A stretch of 64,000 nt of DNA from Cytobacillus oceanisediminis 2691 (GTDB lineage: Bacteria; Bacillota; Bacilli; Bacillales; Cytobacillaceae): NCBI RefSeq assembly GCF_000294775.2, contig NZ_CP015506.1, positions 1,091,501 through 1,155,500 on the forward strand. Reading direction: 5' to 3'. The notes below the pieces were generated by a model. That model did not search any database. It saw only the letters and a program-made list of their open reading frames with translations, and was not told where the DNA came from. A program made the translations under genes and the position numbers. Below are positions 14,562 through 22,681 of the stretch, in pieces (position 1 is the stretch's first letter; every line of letters starts with the position of its first letter).

Positions 14562-14792
14562 TTATTTATTCTTCCTCAAACTCCCCAGCTCTTCCACCAA
14601 AGCCTGCATTTCATTCGGGCTAAAAGAATCCTTCTTCATAACAAGATCATAAATATCCTTTAATTCCTCATACATTTCCTCATCAAAGTGGGAAGGCTTT
14701 ATAGCACCTAAGTTTAAAACCTTCAGCTTTTCCTTAATCGCCTCAATCATAAACTCCACATTCTCAACCGATTTCTCTGACAAATTATTCAT
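14562..14792 (-). CDS. yfkK: DUF1128 / UPF0435 protein YfkK
   Basis: Small acidic helical protein of 76 residues with the family pattern [20 protein letters not shown] and [20 protein letters not shown]. Function unknown. The ATG start (MNNLSEKS) has AGGGTG upstream; a GTG nine bases earlier is less likely. In B. subtilis yfkK is also close to yfkM and yfkH, so the synteny supports the assignment. Confidence 0.88.
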   Translation of the reverse strand: MNNLSEKSVENVEFMIEAIKEKLKVLNLGAIKPSHFDEEMYEELKDIYDLVMKKDSFSPNEMQALVEELGSLRKNK

Positions 14793-14965
14793 TCCCAACA
14801 CCCTCTCATCACTATGTATTCACGAATCTTCGTATTCTTTTCATCTTTCCATGTTCTCAATAAATTGTCAATATAAATTAGGCTTGCATGTACCATGGAA
14901 ATTAGTAGAAAATAAAGGAGAAGTTTGTACAAATCACATAAGATAATACAAGAAATGGACGAGTC

Positions 14966-14993
14966 AGGTTTCGTCAGCCGGAAAAAAGGGAAA
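14966..14993 (+). promoter_or_regulatory. Sigma-B-like promoter before ytxH-type gene
   Basis: AGGTTTCG, a 14-base gap and GGGAAAAA fit the sigma-B pattern RGGWTTRA-N14-GGGTAT. It lies about 50 bases upstream of a YtxH-domain gene, a type often under stress control. Confidence 0.5.
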
Positions 14994-15041
14994 AATCGAA
15001 TCAAATTTTCATATAATAATTTTGCTAAAGGAGAATAAAAT

Positions 15042-15422
15042 ATGGGGAAATCATTGTTTTGGAAAGGCGTACTATATGGAGCACTTGCAGGCGGTGCGCT
15101 AAGCCTTCTTGACAAATCTACAAGGGAAACCGTTTTTGACAATTGCCGGAAAACGTCCAGCAATGTCGGCTATTACTTAAAGCACCCAAGTGAAGCAGTT
15201 AATCAGGTGAAGGATGTTTCCAACAAGGTCAAAACAGCGATTGACCAGGTAAGTGAAGACGTCGCTTTTATTACTGGAACAGTGGAAGAAATAAGAGAAA
15301 TGGCACCGGAAGTAACACAGATTGTCCAGAATACAAAGCAGGCCTTTTCAGATATTAAGCTGAAGGGATCAAGTGAACTGCCGGAAAAATCTGCTGACGA
15401 TTCAGTTCAGATTCCGCATTAA
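15042..15422 (+). CDS. YtxH-domain (gas-vesicle-protein-like) stress protein
   Basis: 126 residues. A short hydrophobic N-terminal segment (FWKGVLYGALAGGALSLLDKS) is typical of YtxH-domain proteins and is followed by a long amphipathic, coiled-coil-like region (VNQVKDVSNKVKTAIDQVSE). Role not established; family members are induced by stress. Ribosome binding site AAAGGAG. It is followed 20 bases later by the yfkH-like gene, so probably one operon. A second, longer YtxH protein is encoded at 26328-26957. Confidence 0.8.
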   Translation: MGKSLFWKGVLYGALAGGALSLLDKSTRETVFDNCRKTSSNVGYYLKHPSEAVNQVKDVSNKVKTAIDQVSEDVAFITGTVEEIREMAPEVTQIVQNTKQAFSDIKLKGSSELPEKSADDSVQIPH

Positions 15423-15441
15423 AAACAAGTGAGGTGTTGGA

Positions 15442-16266
15442 ATGGGACGAACTTTTTCGGCTCTGATTCCAAACTTATGGAGGAGAGTAGAAGAGGATGA
15501 CGTGTTTGGACTTGCAGCCCAATTGGCGTATTTCTTTCTCCTCTCTCTTTTTCCACTGCTAATTTTCTTGGTCACACTCGTTCCTTATTTGCCGATCACA
15601 CAGCAGGATATCTTAAATGTTGTTCGGGATTTTGCACCAGGAGAGACCATGAAGCTTATTGAAAGCAATATCTATGAAATTACGCAAAGAAATGGAAAGC
15701 TGCTTTCCTTTGGGATCATCGCTACGCTCTGGTCAGCTTCAAATGGAATCAATGCCGTGGTGAAGGCTTTTAATAAGGCGTATGACGTTAAGGAAACCCG
15801 TCATTTTATTATTGCACGCGGGATGGCGATATTACTGACGTTTGCCATGATTTTTGTGTTTGTACTGGCATTGCTCCTTCCTGTTTTCGGAAGACAGATT
15901 GGTTTGTTTATTTCTTCAGAATTTGGTTTGTCAGGCCAATTTCTGGCGATATGGAATATGGTCCGATGGTTAGTGAGTCCATTCATTCTTTTTGTGGTGT
16001 TTACAGGGTTATACTGGATTGCCCCAAATAAAAAATTAAAGTGTATAAGTGTTGTACCTGGTGCCATTTTTGCAACAGCCGGCTGGGTGCTGTCATCACT
16101 TGCCTTTTCATACTATGTCAGCAGCTTCGGCAATTTTTCCGCGACATATGGAAGCATTGGGGCCATTATCGTGCTTATGATCTGGTTTTACATATCCGGC
16201 ATTATCATCATTCTTGGCGGGGAAATCAATGCCATCAATTCTAAGATCAATAAAGAGGATTGCTGA
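15442..16266 (+). CDS. yfkH: YihY/BrkB family membrane protein (YfkH-like)
   Basis: 274-residue polytopic membrane protein of the YihY (formerly RNase BN) family. Several hydrophobic helices are visible (YFFLLSLFPLLIFLVTLVPY, AILLTFAMIFVFVLALLLPV, AIIVLMIWFYISGIIIIL), with the family motif GGEINA at the end. Molecular role unknown; not a nuclease despite the old name. Second gene of the operon with the YtxH protein. Synteny with B. subtilis yfkH is conserved. Confidence 0.9.
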   Translation: MGRTFSALIPNLWRRVEEDDVFGLAAQLAYFFLLSLFPLLIFLVTLVPYLPITQQDILNVVRDFAPGETMKLIESNIYEITQRNGKLLSFGIIATLWSASNGINAVVKAFNKAYDVKETRHFIIARGMAILLTFAMIFVFVLALLLPVFGRQIGLFISSEFGLSGQFLAIWNMVRWLVSPFILFVVFTGLYWIAPNKKLKCISVVPGAIFATAGWVLSSLAFSYYVSSFGNFSATYGSIGAIIVLMIWFYISGIIIILGGEINAINSKINKEDC

Positions 16267-16347
16267 TGAAAAAGTTTCCTTCTTAAAAACATTCTCTCCG
16301 TAGCACAATAGTAATGGGGGAAAATGAATTTTCAGGAGGGCATCGAA

Positions 16348-16452
16348 ATGACAAAACACACGAAAAAAGACGGCGGCACAAAGCAAAAAGGCAAAAATAA
16401 ACCTAAACAAAAAACATCCGGATCTGCTAACGGGCAGAACGGCTACCATTAA
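16348..16452 (+). CDS. Small lysine-rich protein, 34 residues
   Basis: ATG preceded by a strong ribosome binding site (AGGAGGG, seven-base gap). It encodes a highly basic, Gly/Lys/Gln-rich peptide (MTKHTKKDGGTKQKGKNKPK and a further 14 residues) with no hydrophobic segment. Length and composition recall minor small acid-soluble spore proteins, but I do not recognise a family. The quality of the ribosome binding site is the main reason for calling it a gene. Confidence 0.55.
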   Translation: MTKHTKKDGGTKQKGKNKPKQKTSGSANGQNGYH

Positions 16453-16456
16453 AAAG

Positions 16457-16635
16457 AAAGGCGTAAGCGCCTTATCACGCAGGACCGCAGACTAAGGACA
16501 CCACGACCTGTGGAAACGTCTGCATGACCCCCATCCTGGGGGCCCCAAGCACAAGACGAGCCTGAAAGGCGTCCTTTGCCTTTGTGGCAGGATTGGTTTG
16601 TGTACTCGAGGGGGCAGGCTGCTTGCGCCAGACAT
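16457..16635. repeat. Structured GC-rich intergenic element starting AAGGCGTAAGCGCCTT
   Basis: The start AAAGGCG-taa-GCGCCTT is an inverted repeat. Further inside are CCCCCATCCTGGGGG (another hairpin), AGCACAAGACGAGCCTG and GGGGGCAGGCTGCTTGCGCC. The G+C is well above that of the neighbours and there is no frame of note. AAGGCG-x-AAGCGCCTT openings followed by AGCACAAGACGA are a pattern I associate with another intergenic repeat family of Bacillaceae. Only one copy is in this window. Confidence 0.55.
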
Positions 16636-16638
16636 AAT

Positions 16639-16673
16639 AAAAGCCTGGGAAACTGAGTTCCCAGGCTTTTTTC
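16639..16673 (-). terminator. Bidirectional terminator next to metal ATPase gene
   Basis: AAAGCCTGGGAA-ctgag-TTCCCAGGCTTT with T runs on both sides. It lies immediately downstream of the minus-strand ATPase stop codon. Confidence 0.92.
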
Positions 16674-18596
16674 TTATGATCTCAATAACCTCAGGCTATT
16701 TAAAATAACTAAAATGGTAGACCCTTCATGGCCGATTACTCCATAAGGAAGGTCAAGTATCTGCAGGAAGTTGGATGCAATTAAAAACATAATGACCGTT
16801 ATAGAAAAGATGACATTTTGTTTGATAATGCGATTCATTCGGCTTGAAAGTTCAATGGCTTCCGCAATTTTTGGCAGGTCATTTTTCATTAAGACAACAT
16901 CAGCTGTTTCAAGCGCTACATCCGTTCCTTCGCCCATGGCAATTCCGACATTTGCCGTTGCAAGGGCAGGGGCATCGTTTATTCCGTCACCGACCATGGC
17001 GACATTGCTGTATTTTTCTTTGAGCTTTTTTAAATGCTCCACTTTGTTTTCAGGCAGGCATTCGGCAATATGCTCATTCACATGGCTTTCGCTGGCAATC
17101 GCTGCGGCCGTGGTCTGGCTGTCTCCAGTAAGCATGATGGTGTAAATCCCTTGCTGCTTCAATAGGTCTATTGCCTGCTTCGTCTCTTCGCGGACAACAT
17201 CCTTGAGGGAAATAAGGCCGATTACTTCATCATTTTTCTGTACAAACACAACAGTCTTTCCTTCACTTGCCATTCGATCGGCAGCAGCTTCTGCAAATGC
17301 CTTGGCCTCTGTTTTACCGACAAAAGAGGCTTTGCCGATTTTCCATTCATCTTGATCAACTTTGGCTTTGACTCCAAATCCGGTAACATCTTCAATGCTT
17401 TCCGGACGAACAAGGGATTCTGATAGTGTTTCTTTAGCATATTTGACTATGGCATTTGCAAGCGGGTGGTTTGAATGACTCTCAATGGAAGCTACCTTTA
17501 AAAGCAGATCTTCCCTGGAAAGACCATCCTTGACTATTACATCGGTAACTTCCGGTTTTCCTTTTGTCAGGGTGCCGGTTTTATCAAAAGCGATTGCCTT
17601 AAGATGGCTTAAGTTTTCGAGGTGCACGCCTCCTTTAAACAGAATGCCGTGTTTCGCACCATTCGAAATAGCGGATAAGGTTGCCGGCATAATCGATGCA
17701 ACCAGGGCACAAGGTGAAGCGACGACAAGCAGAATCATTGCCCGATAAAAGGTTTCTGTCCAGCTCCATCCTAAAAGAAAGTGAGGAGCAAACATCATTA
17801 AAACGACAACAGCCAAAACCACTTTGACATAGGTTCCTTCAAACTTTTCAATGAAAAGCTGTGAAGGAGATTTCTCGCTTTGGGCAGATTGGACCAGCTC
17901 AATGATTTTTTGAAAAAGAGTTTCATTATTTGGTTTTGTTATTTCAACGGTAATCGATCCGTTCAGATTCACAGTACCGGCAAATACCTGGTCATCTGCA
18001 CCTTTGGAAACTGGCAGTGATTCACCCGTGATGGCTGCCTCGTCCAATGATGAATGGCCTTTTACAATCGTTCCATCTGATGGAACACGTTCACCTGGTT
18101 TCACCAGGATTAAATCCCCAATCTTCAGCTCAGAAACATGCACACGTTCCTCGGCCCCATCTATGATCCTCAGGGCTTCTTCCGGCTGAAGTTCCATGAG
18201 GGAAGAGATTTCTTTATGGCTCTTGTTCATGGTGTATGTTTCTAAAGCGCCGCTGACGGCGAAGATGAATATCAGGATTGCACCTTCTGTCCAATACCCG
18301 ATAATGGCTGACCCGATCGCAGCAAAAATCATCAGCATTTCAACATTCAGTTCTTTATTCTCAATGGTCTCTTCAATACCTTCTTTTGCTTTCGCAAAGC
18401 CGCCTATAATGAAAGCAAGCAGGTAAGCGGCAATCGATGCAGCCTCCATATTGCTTCGGTCTAATAACCAGCCTGCCAGAATCAATACACCGCTTAGAAG
18501 AGCGGCAATCAGTTCAGCATGCGGTTTGATTTTTTCTAAAAGATTTTCTTCAGATGCAGTGCTGCTTTTAAGCAGAGCCTTTGCCTCCATACTCAT
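16674..18596 (-). CDS. P1B-type metal-transporting ATPase (ZosA/CadA-like)
   Basis: Membrane pump of 640 residues. Visible motifs in order are the actuator loop ITGESLPVSKG, the membrane SPCAL metal site, the phosphorylation site DKTGTLTKG, the HP motif SNHPLA, the ATP-binding-domain MVGDGINDAPALA, and the last-helix HEGSTILVILNSLRLL. SPC plus HEGxT fits the P1B-4 group (Zn, Co, Fe or Cd), and the sequence resembles B. subtilis ZosA. There is no N-terminal CxxC metal-binding domain. The start is set by AGGAGG eight bases before the ATG at 18596; the frame is open 23 codons further upstream. Confidence 0.93.
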   Translation of the reverse strand: MSMEAKALLKSSTASEENLLEKIKPHAELIAALLSGVLILAGWLLDRSNMEAASIAAYLLAFIIGGFAKAKEGIEETIENKELNVEMLMIFAAIGSAIIGYWTEGAILIFIFAVSGALETYTMNKSHKEISSLMELQPEEALRIIDGAEERVHVSELKIGDLILVKPGERVPSDGTIVKGHSSLDEAAITGESLPVSKGADDQVFAGTVNLNGSITVEITKPNNETLFQKIIELVQSAQSEKSPSQLFIEKFEGTYVKVVLAVVVLMMFAPHFLLGWSWTETFYRAMILLVVASPCALVASIMPATLSAISNGAKHGILFKGGVHLENLSHLKAIAFDKTGTLTKGKPEVTDVIVKDGLSREDLLLKVASIESHSNHPLANAIVKYAKETLSESLVRPESIEDVTGFGVKAKVDQDEWKIGKASFVGKTEAKAFAEAAADRMASEGKTVVFVQKNDEVIGLISLKDVVREETKQAIDLLKQQGIYTIMLTGDSQTTAAAIASESHVNEHIAECLPENKVEHLKKLKEKYSNVAMVGDGINDAPALATANVGIAMGEGTDVALETADVVLMKNDLPKIAEAIELSSRMNRIIKQNVIFSITVIMFLIASNFLQILDLPYGVIGHEGSTILVILNSLRLLRS

Positions 18597-18686
18597 CGTT
18601 TGTCCTCCTAAAAATGATTTTAAAGTTTTTTTAGTTGTCTTATTGAGAAGAATAATCACATTCAATACCCCTAAAAAACGACGAAA

Positions 18687-18709
18687 GCTGCCACCAATTA
18701 GGTGACAGC
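18687..18709 (-). promoter_or_regulatory. Hairpin in the ATPase leader
   Basis: On the minus strand GCTGTCACC-taatt-GGTGGCAGC forms a stem with one mismatch, followed nine bases later by TTTTTT. It lies about 90 bases upstream of the ATPase start. It may be an attenuator or the operator of a metal sensor; I cannot choose between them. Confidence 0.35.
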
Positions 18710-18861
18710 GTTAAAATCCAGTCATATCAGGTAATGCCAGCTAGCATTATGCAAATATTGTATTCTATTACTCTTATATTACTATATAGCCTATGAAAAG
18801 GAAAGTTAAACGGTCTCTATAAAAATTAAATAAATTTATTTAGCTTATGAATTTTGCACGT

Positions 18862-18915
18862 GAATTTCCGCTGCGGGTACTTGCTTTCCGCTCCAATCAA
18901 CTCAGTAATTTAATT
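18862..18915. repeat. Bacillaceae GC-rich repeat, copy D, internally deleted (minus orientation)
   Basis: Read on the minus strand: TACTGAGTTGATTGGAGCGG joined directly to AAAGCAAGTACCCGCAGCGG and AAATT. These are the two ends of the copy A repeat with the roughly 80-base middle missing, so this is a shrunken copy. Confidence 0.75.
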
Positions 18916-18959
18916 TGCATTTAAAAACCCCGCACCAATATTAAACTGCTTTACAATGC

Positions 18960-20138
18960 TTAGAATGACTGGCTCTTTTCCAATACCTGCTGTTTATTCC
19001 CAAACAATGTGACTGCACCAAAGATAATCAAAAGCATGACACTGATAATATTGAAGAAGCTTATGGATTTGAATAATTCAATGAAAAGGCCGCCGAAATA
19101 GGGGCCAATCAGGCTGCCAATGCTAAATGCTACTCCGCATAGGAGGTTGCCGGTTGGAAGCAGGTTTTTAGGCATTAAGTCTGCCATATAGGTGATGCCA
19201 AGTGAAAAAGTTGATCCGACTGCCATACCGGCAATGAATAAGCAAACTGTTAGAGCAAAGACCAATTCTTCGAGCATGCTTGCGGCGACGAAGCTGATAA
19301 ACCCGATAAAAAGAACACTCATTAACACGTTGCGTCTGCCGAATTTATCACTCATGATCCCTAAAGGAAGCTGGAATATGATTCCGCCGATTGCAAATGA
19401 AGTGAGCAGAAGGGAAACACTTGAAACCTCAAGTCCTATGCGCAGGCCGTAAATAGGGAAGCTGCCGTTCAAGGAGGCTTCAAGGAACCCATAGCCGAGT
19501 GCAGGCAAGAAGGCAACCCATCCATATTTTGTGGCTTTTGAAAAACGTTTCATTGTTTCCCTGAATGAGTTGATTTCAATGGCCTGTTCAGGGAAGTCAT
19601 TTTTCAATGTAAATAAGAACAGCCAGGCGATTAGACATAGTATGGAAGAAAGGACAAACGGCATGGTTTCATTAATTTTGACAAGCGGAGCCATTAATGG
19701 ACCTACTGCAAAACCCACCCCGAAGAAAAGTCCATATAATGAAATATTCCGGCCGCGCTTGTTTTCAGGTGAGAAGGATGTGATCCATGTTTGTGTGCCA
19801 AAGTGCAGGGCATGGTCGCCAATTCCGATTAAAAGCCGGAGAATGAACCAAAACCAAAATGATTTCCAGAGAGGAAACAGGATGAGAGATACCACCACTA
19901 ATAAACCTCCAAGGATGATAACAGGCTTGTAGCCGTATTTGCGCAATGGATATTCCATAAAAGGAGAGATGAGCAGGATCCCAATGTATAAACCTGTTGC
20001 ATTCAAACCATTCAAGCTGGAGGAAATGCCGTCATTTTCAAAAATAATTGCAATTAAAGGAAGCAGCATTCCCTGACTGTAACCTGAAATGGCCACAATG
20101 CTGATGAGAATCCAAAAACGCATTGTTTCTTTATTCAT
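18960..20138 (-). CDS. yfkF: MFS transporter (YfkF-like)
   Basis: 392-residue major facilitator with about 12 hydrophobic helices. The loop 2-3 signature is degenerate (EYPLRKYGYKPVI), but the second-half equivalent is clear (GIMSDKFGRRNVLM). Sequence and neighbourhood agree with B. subtilis YfkF, a putative drug or metabolite exporter of unknown substrate. Single-gene unit on the minus strand with GAGG upstream of the ATG. Confidence 0.87.
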   Translation of the reverse strand: MNKETMRFWILISIVAISGYSQGMLLPLIAIIFENDGISSSLNGLNATGLYIGILLISPFMEYPLRKYGYKPVIILGGLLVVVSLILFPLWKSFWFWFILRLLIGIGDHALHFGTQTWITSFSPENKRGRNISLYGLFFGVGFAVGPLMAPLVKINETMPFVLSSILCLIAWLFLFTLKNDFPEQAIEINSFRETMKRFSKATKYGWVAFLPALGYGFLEASLNGSFPIYGLRIGLEVSSVSLLLTSFAIGGIIFQLPLGIMSDKFGRRNVLMSVLFIGFISFVAASMLEELVFALTVCLFIAGMAVGSTFSLGITYMADLMPKNLLPTGNLLCGVAFSIGSLIGPYFGGLFIELFKSISFFNIISVMLLIIFGAVTLFGNKQQVLEKSQSF

Positions 20139-20298
20139 ATTAAAACCTCATTTTCTGACTTGAAATATAAATGTCTCCTAAATGATGGTATCGGGAATAG
20201 AGAATCTTGGCAAGAGAAAGTTGCTGGTCATAATATTTTTGTTTGTAGATAAAATAGTGTAATCTCTAATATTAATAAGATAAAAAGGGGCGAATACC

Positions 20299-20682
20299 AT
20301 GGAATTTAAAATGAAGGAAGAAGCAGGCTTTTATACCGATTTGCCATTTGGACGCCTGGATGTTGCCGGGGATGAAGAGCATGGCTTCAGACCGTACCAG
20401 CTGCTTGTCGCTTCGCTGGCTGTGTGCAGCGGGGGTGTTTTGAGGAAAATCATGAAAAAAATGCGCATGGAATTCGAAGACATCGAAATAAAAACCAATG
20501 TGGAAAGAAATCCTGAAGTCGCTGATCGTGTAGAGAAAGTACATATTCATTTCATCATAAAAGGAACTGACTTAAATGAAGCGAAACTTCACAAAGCATT
20601 GGAATTGACTAGAAAAAATTGTTCAATGGTGCGCTCAGTGGAAGGAAGCATTGAAATAGAAGAGACATTTGAACTTATTTAA
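20299..20682 (+). CDS. OsmC/Ohr family protein
   Basis: 127 residues with the two family cysteines, Cys43 in ASLAVCSGGVLRKI and a second in RKNCSMVRSVEG. OsmC/Ohr proteins reduce organic hydroperoxides through this cysteine pair. The divergent YhfA-like subgroup may have another role, and I cannot place it precisely. Short operon of its own, ended by a hairpin terminator. Confidence 0.86.
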   Translation: MEFKMKEEAGFYTDLPFGRLDVAGDEEHGFRPYQLLVASLAVCSGGVLRKIMKKMRMEFEDIEIKTNVERNPEVADRVEKVHIHFIIKGTDLNEAKLHKALELTRKNCSMVRSVEGSIEIEETFELI

Positions 20683-20693
20683 AACGCAAACAA

Positions 20694-20720
20694 GGAAGAG
20701 GATGCCTCTTTCTTTTTTTT
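20694..20720 (+). terminator. Terminator after osmC-like gene
   Basis: GGAAGAGG-atg-CCTCTTTC stem (one G-U) followed by a run of T residues. Confidence 0.82.
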
Positions 20721-20826
20721 ATAGGCAAGCTTTTCATCAGTATCTTTGTGAAGGGTAACTGAAAAATAGTATAATAATTCCTATAAAAATAATAAGAATT
20801 GAAAATTAGAAGTGAGGTGCCCCGCA

Positions 20827-21969
20827 ATGAAATTCCAAGACTTACATACAGCCGAAGCAAGAATCCAGCTCATGGAAAAACTCTCGGAAACGTTTTTATC
20901 AAGAGCTGGCAAAAATGATGAAGAGGGTCTTTTTCCCTTTGAAAATATAAAAGAACTTAAAGAATCGGGATATACATCATTAACAGTCCCCAGACGATAT
21001 GGAGGAAAGGAAATCTCCCTTTCTGAATTTCTGCGCCTCCAGGAAAAGATTGCTGAAGGAGATGGCTCCACAGCCTTATCCATTGGCTGGCATATGGGCA
21101 TTATCAAAAGCCTGGGCGAGAAAAACAACTGGGATGAATCCGTATTTAGGGCTTTATGTGAAGAAGTAAAAAAGGGGGCTTTAATGAATAACTGTGCATC
21201 AGAACCTCAGACGGGCAGCCCTACAAGGGGAGGAAAGCCAATTACCTCTGCCAGAAAAGAAGAGGGTTTTTGGATCATTAATGGCCGGAAAAGCTTTACA
21301 ACCATGGCCCCTGTGCTTGATTACTTCAATGTGAGCGCCACGATTGAAGAAAGCGGGGAAATAGGAAACTTTTTAATTCCGAGAAGTTCCGAAGGCCTGG
21401 AAATAGAGGAAACATGGGACAGCATTGCCATGAGAGGAACGGGGAGCCATGATCTTCTTTTAAAAAATGTAAGAGTGAAGCAGGACGCGCTAGTCGAGCT
21501 GTTTCAGCCTGGAAAAAAAGGAGCGGCTGGCTGGCTTCTCCATATACCGGCCTGTTATTTAGGCATTGCACAAGCGGCTCAAGATTATGCCATTACCTTT
21601 GCCAAAAATTATTCCCCGAACAGCATTAGTGGTGCAATCATTGATTTGCCAAATGTTCAGCAAAAAATTGGCGAGATGGAGCTTGAACTCATGAGAGCAC
21701 GCCATTTTCTCTATTCAGTTGCAAAGAAATGGGATGAAGCAAACGATGAAGCCAGAAGCAGGATGCAGCCTGAATTGGGAGCAGTCAAGCTGGCTGTAAC
21801 AAACGCAGCCATAGCAGTAGTCGATTTGGCCATGCGTGTGGCAGGTGCCCGCAGTTTATCAGCAAAAAATCCTCTGCAGCGATATTACAGGGATGTGCGT
21901 GCCGGCCTGCATAATCCGCCAATGGATGATATGACCATTCTGGCCTTAGCAAAAAAAGCTATAAAGTAA
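20827..21969 (+). CDS. Acyl-CoA dehydrogenase family flavoprotein
   Basis: 380-residue enzyme of the acyl-CoA dehydrogenase fold: N-terminal helical domain, central FAD-binding sheet (TSARKEEGFWIINGRKSFTT, and the WDSIAMRGTGSHDL motif), and C-terminal helical domain (LPNVQQKIGEMELELMRARH). The family oxidises acyl-CoA or, in the DszC/HpaH-like branch, acts as a flavin-dependent monooxygenase. The RGTGSHD motif and the lack of a clear catalytic Glu make the second possible. ATG start with AGTGAGGTG seven bases upstream. It stands alone between two terminators. Confidence 0.85.
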   Translation: MKFQDLHTAEARIQLMEKLSETFLSRAGKNDEEGLFPFENIKELKESGYTSLTVPRRYGGKEISLSEFLRLQEKIAEGDGSTALSIGWHMGIIKSLGEKNNWDESVFRALCEEVKKGALMNNCASEPQTGSPTRGGKPITSARKEEGFWIINGRKSFTTMAPVLDYFNVSATIEESGEIGNFLIPRSSEGLEIEETWDSIAMRGTGSHDLLLKNVRVKQDALVELFQPGKKGAAGWLLHIPACYLGIAQAAQDYAITFAKNYSPNSISGAIIDLPNVQQKIGEMELELMRARHFLYSVAKKWDEANDEARSRMQPELGAVKLAVTNAAIAVVDLAMRVAGARSLSAKNPLQRYYRDVRAGLHNPPMDDMTILALAKKAIK

Positions 21970-21975
21970 CCCGGA

Positions 21976-22000
21976 AGGCTGCTCTCTTAGCAGCTTTAGT
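21976..22000 (+). terminator. Hairpin after acyl-CoA dehydrogenase gene
   Basis: AGGCTGCT-ctctt-AGCAGCTT, followed by a short T-rich stretch. Confidence 0.65.
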
Positions 22001-22028
22001 TATTATTTAAAAAACTTATATCATTGTA

Positions 22029-22058
22029 GCCCCAATCGCCTGGTGATTGGGGTATTTT
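22029..22058 (+). terminator. Second hairpin (CCCCAATC/GATTGGGG) with T-rich tail
   Basis: Perfect eight-pair stem with a seven-base loop and TATTTTGTT downstream. It probably acts as a back-up terminator before the tandem repeat array. Confidence 0.75.
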
Positions 22059-22086
22059 GTTGTCTTCATGTCTGAATTAGCGGTTA

Positions 22087-22508
22087 AGTTCGGACAGCAA
22101 AAGTCGTGGTTTGGGCCTAGGGTCTCCCTGAGTTCAGACAAGAAAAAAAGGGAAAACCTTGAATTCTGTCCGAAGCCGCTCCATGTTCGGACAGGAGAAG
22201 AAGAAATATCGTGGACTGAGTCCGAAGTCGCCCTATGTTCGGACAGAAAAAGAGGGGAAATCGTGAATTGTGTCCGAAGTTGCCCTATGTTCGGACAGGA
22301 GAAGAGGAAAAACCGTGGATTGAGTCCGAAGTCGCTCTATGTTCGGATAGAAAAAGAGGGGAAATCGTGAATTGTGTCCGAAGTCGTCCCGAGTTCAGAC
22401 AAGAGAAGAGGAAAAACCGTGAATTGTGTCTGAAGTCGCCCCGAGTTCGGACAAGAGAAGAGGAAGAACCGTGGATTGTGTCCCAAGTCGCCCTGTGTTC
22501 GGACAGCA
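22087..22508. repeat. Tandem array of about eight 52-bp units
   Basis: Each unit has TCCGAAGTCGCCC-tatg-TTCGGACA, an inverted repeat (TCCGAA/TTCGGA), followed by a purine-rich stretch (GAAAAGAGGGGAAA) and TCGTGAATTG. Units are 52 bases apart with point differences, and the first and last are more diverged. Apparent reading frames through the array (22047-22370 and 22235-22516) merely follow the repeat and have no good ribosome binding site. Spacing is too regular and spacers too alike for a CRISPR. Confidence 0.88.
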
Positions 22509-22681
22509 AAAGCTAAATTTCTTCCCTGTTTTTAAAATGCCTAAATCCTGCTTCAAGTTTGAATTTTTTCGAAATCGGCTAAAGAGAAAGAAACGTTTTA
22601 CATAAACTTACTGCATATAATCACATAGGCGTGAATGAGCAGGCAATACTAAAAATATTAAAACGTAAGGAGAAAAAAGAT

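Noticed and set aside
14789..15163. 124-codon minus-strand frame
   Set aside because: Antisense to the YtxH-type gene and its sigma-B promoter; composition not protein-like.
22087..22508. CRISPR array
   Set aside because: The whole 52-bp unit is repeated, including what would be spacers, and no cas genes are near.
22047..22516. Two overlapping frames across the 52-bp tandem repeats
   Set aside because: The 'protein' is only the translated repeat and lacks a start signal; frames change between units.
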